Below, piece after piece: positions 56,792 to 64,000 of a stretch of DNA of 64,000 nt. A program made the translations under genes and the position numbers. Origin of the DNA: Linnemannia hyalina (lineage: Eukaryota > Mortierellomycota > Mortierellomycetes > Mortierellales > Mortierellaceae); assembly GCA_019671135.1 (NCBI GenBank), contig JAHRHY010000010.1, positions 992,001-1,056,000 on the forward strand. Reading direction: 5' to 3'. Each line of letters begins with the position of its first letter. The stretch's first letter is position 1. Under the pieces are notes generated by a model. It worked only from the letters and a program-made list of their open reading frames with translations. It did no database searches and was not told where the DNA came from.

Positions 56792-59700
56792 ATGACCCAT
56801 GTACCAAGTGCTACCTCAGAAAAGACCCTTGAAGAATTGAGAAGGGTCGTCGTGAACTTGCCAACAATGCCCAAGAACATTGTCGACGATACCAGGCACG
56901 AAAAGGTCCTCTCCTACGTGTCTGCCTTTATAGCCCAGGCAGACCCTGCTTTGATGCATACCATGCTGCGCGAATGGGCCATCCTCGATACCCTCCAAGT
57001 AAGCCTGGCTGCCGTGTCATGCTAGTGCGCATGTTGTATTGCTATGAGGTGACTGGACTAACGACCAATTTTCTCCGCACATTTTGAGAATAGGCGTGTT
57101 TGACTCAGGGACAGGATCATCGAGTGAGCTGTGTCGCCATGCGTCTTCTCGGCTTTCTTTTACAATACGACACAGAACCAGAGAAAGCCAGCATATGGAC
57201 GTTGCTGCAAACTCAACACCCAACTATATTGACGTTCATGATCGAAAATACCGCCGGAGAAGAAGCCCTTACGCGGTATTCATGTTGGTTCGCATTAGAG
57301 CGTGCAGTGAGATATGACGGTGCAGCTCAATGGTACGTCTAAGAGGGTAAAGATGGCATGCTACAGGACTCGTCAAGAATTTCCTGCAAGGGACTAATGT
57401 TGAGCTTCCTTCGTTCTGTCTTTAGGTTGTTGGCATCAGGAAAGGTTGCAAGTATGGTATCAGGAGCACTCAAGGACGACAGCAGCTATGTAGGGCTTAC
57501 AATTGTTTCGCAACACTCGACTTTTCAAAATACGCGTCATTTTGGCTGAGTCTGACCAGCTATTCACTCTCCATAAATAGGTGCTTGAAGCTGCCTGCCA
57601 GTTCCTGGTTGCCATTATAGAGAACAGAAGTATTGATCCTCTTCATCACACAGCACACGACACACTCATGGATACACTTCTGGAATCGATCTCGCTTTAC
57701 AAGTTAATCCACTCAATGATGACAGATCAAGACTCGGAACGGAATCGGGTCGCAGGTCTCGAGTTTCTATGGATGGTTTGCAGTGCAAAGTCGGATCGCG
57801 GAACAGCTTTCATGCAACACAGCCAACTGGTAAAGAGACCTTTGATTGAAAGTATGCATCAATTACAACACGAGAATAATACTCTAGGATATTAACCGGA
57901 ACCCTCTCATTTCATAGTTCTTCACATACATGGATCTCCTCATGGACGACTCACGGCTTGTACGGAGTAGAACTCTGGATGTCCTCTCCTTGGTTCTGGA
58001 ATCGACGGCGAATCCTTTAAGTGTACTTGGAAAGGATATTACTCCTTCAGATGCCATGGATGCAGATACGACTGACGATCAAAGTCAGGTGGATTGTAAG
58101 TTTAAGCAAAGTACGCCTGAGTGTCCTTGGGGTCTTGAAGAAAGAAATGACTAACTTTACTTCTTGGTGCCGTTTTCAACAATAGGCTTCAACCATCTAC
58201 TTGACAGCAATGTGCTTTCCTTGATCGCCTTGACCGACTCTTTGAAGGCATTCCATGTGGCGACTACCATTCTCGATACGATGGTCAAACCCCTGTATCA
58301 GTCGAGCGAAATGCACGGAGCTGGAACTCAGTTCAAGAACACCATTCTCTCGACTATCCTCTGGATTATCCAGGCGCTCCAGGAGAGCAGCGCGGGTGAT
58401 CATGACCCCAACGTCTTCCGGCATACCGAGAAGATTGTAGTGCAAGGAGACGGTAAGCTAGCGAAACAGCTGAACCAAGCAGAATTCCAGGAGTTGGTCA
58501 AAACACAAAGTCGCGCAAAACCAAAACGCGGGGCTGCATCTCGAGGAGGCACGCTACCAAAGACGATCGTACTCTCTGCTTTGAAAGCGCTCCAAACTCT
58601 GTCGATGTTATTCCCACAAGAAGTTGAAAAGAGTACAGCTATTGGCGTTGTGCTCTCCATCTTATCTGATACCAAGCTGTGCTCGGATCAGCGAGTGTTC
58701 AAGGCATGTCTGACAACTCTTCCTGCAGTCCTGAAGACCAAAGTTCACAATGGTCTCTTGTTGGACGAGCAGCTCTTTGCTGGCACTATGAAGACGATCC
58801 TGGGGCTCATCAAACGACCTGCAAGTGGCAGTACCTCGCTTCGTCTGATCCTCACTGCCATCCAAGAGTTTTTCACGGATAAGATTCTTGGTGGCATTCT
58901 AGCCCGCGAGGTATGTTGCATTCTATTACTATATATAGTCCTCAAGATAGCACCTTTGTGAAGCTCATCTAACCTGAAATATCTTTCCTTTGTGACATGT
59001 AGAAAGTTGGTCAGGACCTTGCGAACGCTCTTGGGATGAAGCTTTACGACATGGAGTGGGATGTTCGGGACAATGTGGTCGAATTCATCGGCAATCTCTT
59101 TGTCGCGGTAAGTCAGCTTGCGGCTTTGACGCGTAAATCTCGCCCTGACAGATGTTTTACTCTTATCATAAATTTTCTTATACAAGTTTCCTTCCATCTT
59201 TATCGTAGGGTGGTCCTGATCACGGAGTCGAATGGGCGCTTAGAAATGATCAATTGGAGGTCATTTTCCAAAAGCTTTCAGATGAAGAGGCCTATGTCAG
59301 AGCTGCCAGCATCCACGCCTTCGAGATCATTATGCGTGATCACCGTGGCTGGAACGGTATGCACGAAAAGAACCTGGAAGAACGTCTGAGTGCTCAGTTG
59401 CCATCGCTGATCCGCGATAGCGAAGCGTTTGTTCGACGTGCCGTTCTTGAGGCTATGATTTGCTTGGTGAGCGAGCGCGAGTCTGGGGTTATTCTCATGG
59501 TTAACGGAACCGATCTCTTTGTTGAGTAAGTCAAGCAATGGTGTATGACGCTAATTGCATTGCCAGTGTCGATGAGTGTTCGACTAATGCACCCATTTTT
59601 TTCTCCGTATCCTTGATAGCGCAAAGTTCATGTCGCGGTTGACACTGGATGATTCCGACTGGGAGGTCAGAATTCGGGCATGCGAGTTTATTGCTGCAGT

Positions 59701-60268
59701 CTGGGATCACTGTTTGGCCCTGGACGAGAAGGCGGACTACCGTGTTCGCGCTGCCAAGCGCCTCAAAGACTCAGTCCGCGACCACCAAGAGGATACCGCG
59801 CCTCCTCGACCTTCAACCTGGTGGTTCTACGATATCAAGGGTGACGAGATTCTAGTCGAAGCCTCTCGGGACTCTTCGCGGTTGGTGCGTTTGGCCAGTG
59901 TCGAGACTTTGAAGATGATTAAGGCGTCATTGGATCAGCGGCAAGATTCGTTCACTCACAGCGTTGCCTCGAATGGTGCTGGTGCTGCATATGATGAAGC
60001 CGAAGATAGGCAGCGGAAGCGACCTATTGGTGATGGCGCTGACCGTGAAGAATCACTATCGACCCCACCAGACTCCAACACAACCGGTCAACATCCTCAT
60101 GCTCAATTTTACGCTGTTATTTGCGGCTTGGACTTTGAGCGATTGGACGCGACAACGTCGGTTGAACAACTCTACGAAGAGGTGTTGAATGTCGAGCGCC
60201 CCGAGGATGTTGTCATGACTGAAAGCGAGAAAGCGAACGATGGCAACAACATCTTGGACTGCTACTAA
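56792..60268 (+). CDS. BRAT1: BRAT1-like HEAT/ARM-repeat protein
   Basis: Nine exons: 56792-56998, 57094-57332, 57426-57489, 57581-57829, 57918-58095, 58186-58910, 59003-59107, 59209-59525, 59620-60268; 910 residues, all junctions in frame. The whole protein is helical with HEAT-like repeats (LEAACQFLVAIIENR; MDDSRLVRSRTLDVLSLVLE; MEWDVRDNVVEFIGNLF; DEEAYVRAASIHAFEIIMRD; DDSDWEVRIRACEFIAAVWD). Order, size and the extreme C-terminus NNILDCY resemble animal BRAT1 (BRCA1-associated ATM activator 1), a partner of the Integrator nuclease INTS11. Identification is by eye from weakly conserved repeats plus the tail, so another HEAT protein is possible. A Lys/Arg-rich linker (KTQSRAKPKRGAASRGG) may be a nuclear signal. 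Confidence 0.65.
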
Positions 60269-61275
60269 GCTTAGACTATGAATATAACTTATGGCTCCCC
60301 GCTCGCGACTAAAGGATTGATCTCGATCTATGTTTTCAGTCTCTCATTGAAGAACGCTCTGTCGATGTATGTATGTCTTGCGCACTGTTGTCGTACCAAC
60401 GCACAGTCAGTCAACAGACCTTTTTTCACTCCCTTCGTTGGTCGTTTGTGTAAGAAGGTTTGAAAATCGGGGAATGGTTCTTTCATCCTTGACTTTGTTG
60501 TATTTATTATCGTTGTTCTCGCGCAGGAAACATGCGCTATTGTCGTCATTTTATCCCAAGGATTACTGCAAGGGCTGAAACCAGGTTCAAGCAAGACATA
60601 CGTGTGGGTGGTGGTGGTAGTAGAAGTGATGGGGGTGCATACAGTATGTTGGCCATGTGTCCTTCTTTTTACTGTCCGAGTCGCAGAGCAAAGAAGGGGA
60701 AAAAAAACGAAAAAATAGGGGCACAGGTCAGACGGATGCAGCAGTGACATGACATTTTTTATGGACCTGACTTAAGAAAGGGCGGGGCACTGACTGACGG
60801 GTGTGTGTCAACAAAGACGAGGAGAAAAAAATGGCACGCTGCAGTGTCTGTCTCCTGAGAGAGGAAACATGCCGTCGACCTCGCAGAGTTCTCTCTCTGT
60901 CTTTTTTCTTTCTCTTTGCCTTCTCTTTTGTCATTCTCCATTCTCATTCATTTTCTTGCTTCCTTCACCATTTATTTCAATACTTTTCTTTCCGTCCCTT
61001 TTAAACGACTCGTTCCCCTGTGCCTGAACCGCGAAACCCCCACAAACTTTAAACCAATCACCACGCAACCAGACCGGGATATTTTTTTTATCAAAAACTC
61101 ACACACTTCACTCCCAGCCACCCGCGACAAGAAAACTACGCCCACTTAGAAAGAAGAACAGCGAACCGCCTCAAAGTAACCCAAGGAAACACCCAACGCC
61201 GTCAAGACTTCTATCATCAAACTAAGACTACGCCACGCCTTCAATCAACAACAAGAGACACAAACCTAGTATAGT
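60269..61275 (+). promoter_or_regulatory. Intergenic region and formin-like gene promoter
   Basis: 1.0 kb. A C/T-rich block at 60890-61010 followed by C/A-rich sequence looks like the promoter and leader of the next gene. No gene seen in 60280-60880. Confidence 0.45.
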
Positions 61276-64000
61276 ATGGGAAAGCAGGATATCATCCAGG
61301 TCCTGACGCCAGATCACTCGGTCGAGGTATCCTTCCTGGACGAGGATGCGACCATTGGCGACCTTCTGGCATCGCTGGCCGAGGACAACCCGACCTATGG
61401 CAATGGCTTTTGGGCTATTGTAGAAGTGGCCATGCCAAGAACAAGTAAGGAGAGAGAAAAGAGGAAGATGAAGGAGAAGGGGAGTTATTGGCTGTCTTGT
61501 CGACTGTGTGCTGTTGGTCATGGGTGACAATGAGGATATCAAACTTCCTCGAGGCTGACAACGATATGCTTTTTTTTTACCTTCTGCACTAGCTACGCTT
61601 ACATATCATGAACTCTTTGCACTCGACCAAGGTAAAAAGCAATACCAGAAAAAACAACTCAGGAGAAGGCGAAGAATAGGGAAATGGAGGCTGCTAACCG
61701 GAGGAATCGTATCCTCAAGGAATCGAAAGGGGGGCACTAAAATAGACAACATGACAACCCACCATGCTGACCCCTTGTGTTACCCTCACCCATCCCCATA
61801 TCCATCTCTCTCCTTTTGATATATTTTTCTCAGGTGCACTCGCTGCGGAGACCAGGATAAAGGAGGTTCAGGAACGATATCAAGAGCACCTACAGAACCC
61901 GGACGCGACCATCTTCAAACTCATCAACCTCCAATACACCCTACCTGTGGTCTTTCGGCACGTCCCCACAGTGCCGGAGGCGCATTACCGCCAGATCCAT
62001 GTGACCCCGACCATGGAGGTCCGACAGGTTTTGGACATTGTCACTCGGGAGATGGGATTGAAGGCTTTGGAGAATCCTGCGACCAACGGTAGTAACGCCC
62101 GTGCACCAGCTGCTTCTGAATACATTTTTTCACAACTCAAAGTGAACGAAGAGGGAATCGAAGGTACGTTTCTTTGGTGGTTGTCTCGTCAACTATCTCA
62201 CTCTCTGTGTCTGCAGTCTGGTTGACTGAAGTGCAATACTAAGCGATATGCTGTACGTGCTTTGTGTTCCACGTCATTAGAGGAGAGGCAGCTTTTGGAT
62301 GAGGAAAGTCCTTTGGATCTGCTTTTGGTAAACCGGGAATTGCTTATGAACCAGCAGATCAAGGATTACCACTTTATCTTCACGGTTCCTGACTCTTGGA
62401 TCTCCAAGGTCGAATCGGTCACATCTCGTATCACAAAGGGCTGGACCGCGACTCGACCCCTTTCAATGGCAGTGTACGGTCTCTTTGGAGGTGCCACATC
62501 CCCACAGCAGACAACAGCTCCACGAGAGATCTCGGCTCCGATCCCCATTGCACCGACGTCGATCCATCACCCATCGTACGGTGGCGAGACGGATCACTCG
62601 ACTGACAGTAGTGCCAAGAGTGCCCAAAAGCGGCGGCAGAGTATGATTGTGGGCTCTCGCTTGAGTTCGTTCTTTGACCCTGCGGCCATTGGTGGATGGT
62701 TGCAGCCTGAGACCAAGAAGCGGCACTCCATCGTCTTTGGGCAGAGTGTCCCCAACTTGATTTCGAAACCCATGGGAATGGACACTGGTGTTGATGGATT
62801 TGATGTGAACGACATGACCGATGAGGAACTGGGCGAGGCATTCAATGCGCTCTTGGTGAGTCTCTCTCGTTTGATACATGAGCGCATTCAAGTCTGACAC
62901 CAGCACAGCTAACAATACAAAACACTCTCATACCATGTAATAGAACGACCTGAATATTAAGGAGGCTGTTCGCGAGACCATGATGAACTTTACCCGTGAG
63001 AAGAAGGCGGCACTTATTATTCAGAATCAGCAAGTGCAACAGCAAAAGGAGCGCGTCTCATCCCCAGATCCATATGCAGTCCAGACAGGCGGCTTGCCAG
63101 TAGGAGGAGGCGCCAACCCTCGAATGAACAACATGAGCAGGTTTATAGGATCCATCTCCTCTCGAGTCTCCTTTATCGAGCCGGACAGTGCATCGATAAA
63201 CAACAACACCAACGGCAGCAACAACAAGTTGCATTCGCGCTACTCGTCATGGTCGAGTCTTGCCGGATCTTATGACGGAACTGCGGTGGAGAGTAACAGG
63301 CCTACTTCACCCAAGCTCGGAGGATCTGATCGGCCCATGTCACCCACAATGGCGACTGCTGGCTCTCTTTGGTCCAGCTGGTTCGGAGCTACACCCATGC
63401 CTGACTCGGACTCGATTGACGAGCCTACGGATGATTCTCCTCAGTTCTACATTGACCAACTTCTCAGCAAGTACGTGTTCACGCTATTGCGACCTAAATG
63501 TAGGACGACATATATGCCCCATATGCCCACCCACGTGTACTAACATTCAAAACTGTTTACTTGATTGCCATAATCTAGAGCTACGAACCAAAAGACTTTG
63601 GCGAAGCATCTGCTGAGTCTCCGAATTGCATTGGCAACAGCAAAACTGTCCTGGATCCGCCAGTTCTTGGATGGACGAGGATTCAGAGCTCTGGAGAATG
63701 TGCTGGACAAGACGGCGATCAAAAAGCGCGGTGGCAAGGCGAACGATTTGGACGAGACGATGCAATCTGAGTGCGTCCAGTGCCTTCGCGTCCTGATGAA
63801 CACCGAGGTGAGTTCACTACTTTTTTAATTTTTAAGGCGAGGTTTTCAATTCACTGAAGGTTATTGACACCAGTGTCATTTTTATATTGTTCGCTTGCTT
63901 GTAGCCTGGATTCAATCAAGTTCTTCGATCGCCCTCTCTGGTGGCACACATTTCTTACTGCCTCTACACAACCAACAGTAAGCTCCGGACAAAGGTGGCT
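61276..64000 (+). CDS. Formin-type GBD/FH3 protein (5' part)
   Basis: Seven exons visible: 61276-61444, 61593-61631, 61834-62163, 62281-62855, 62944-63470, 63579-63807, 63905 to the window end; the gene continues beyond 64000. The first 260 residues hold a ubiquitin-like or Ras-association-like region (VLTPDHSVEVSFLDEDATIG; HVTPTMEVRQVLDIVTREMG). The GBD/FH3 module of Rho-regulated formins follows: DMTDEELGEAFNALLNDLNI, KEAVRETMMNFTREKKAALI, then after a Ser-rich insertion PQFYIDQLLSKATNQKTLAK, LSWIRQFLDGRGFRALENVL, SECVQCLRVLMNTEPGFNQV. Such proteins nucleate actin when the FH2 domain is freed by Rho GTPase. FH1/FH2 are outside the window, so formin is inferred from the N-terminal half only. 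Confidence 0.8.

Overview
The window looks like nuclear DNA of an early-diverging filamentous fungus, probably of the Mortierella/Mucoromycota type (inference). Genes are densely packed on both strands. Most are split by GT-AG introns of roughly 40-130 bases with strong GTAAGT-like donors, proteins resemble both fungal and animal/plant versions, and promoters are pyrimidine-rich with an occasional TATA box. No operons, mobile elements, CRISPR arrays, rRNA or recognisable tRNA genes were seen. Exon models were built by hand from splice sites and reading-frame continuity; in every complete model the exon lengths add up to a multiple of three.

Layout. 1-10.9 kb: end of an ankyrin PP1-docking protein, VAM7 (PX-SNARE), CHORD-CS protein and JMJD4 (head to head), APC11 and SmE (head to head), and MCR1 cytochrome b5 reductase. 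11.2-19 kb: a nucleotide-sugar/triose-phosphate transporter family member, a gene-poor stretch with one uncertain membrane protein, and UDP-glucose dehydrogenase. 19-28 kb: gene-poor, with one uncertain small gene and two intronless orphan genes for proteins with about six membrane segments. 28-37 kb: NC2-alpha/DRAP1, LSM8, RLI1/ABCE1, a nucleoside hydrolase and the ATX1 copper chaperone. 38-50 kb: an intronless MFS transporter, the 12-exon nucleoporin NUP84/107, COX18, a NOPCHAP1-like protein, seryl-tRNA synthetase and an AIG1-type GTPase with a CaaX end. 52-64 kb: mitoferrin, cystathionine beta-lyase, a BRAT1-like HEAT protein, and the first seven exons of a formin-type GBD/FH3 protein that runs off the window.

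The genes are mostly housekeeping: RNA processing (SmE, LSM8, a snoRNP chaperone), translation (RLI1, SerRS, JMJD4), mitochondrial metal and respiration functions (MCR1, COX18, mitoferrin, ATX1), cell cycle (APC11) and trafficking (VAM7, NUP84). There is no obvious pathway cluster. Several pairs share short divergent promoters.

The most notable observation is that APC11 can only be kept in frame and aligned to its family by a single-nucleotide exon at 7126. Other points worth a look are a GC-AG intron and a triple promoter repeat at ATX1, a BRAT1-like protein in a fungus, a prenylation-type GTPase, a promoter-like block inside the mitoferrin intron, and three exon sets of unknown identity.
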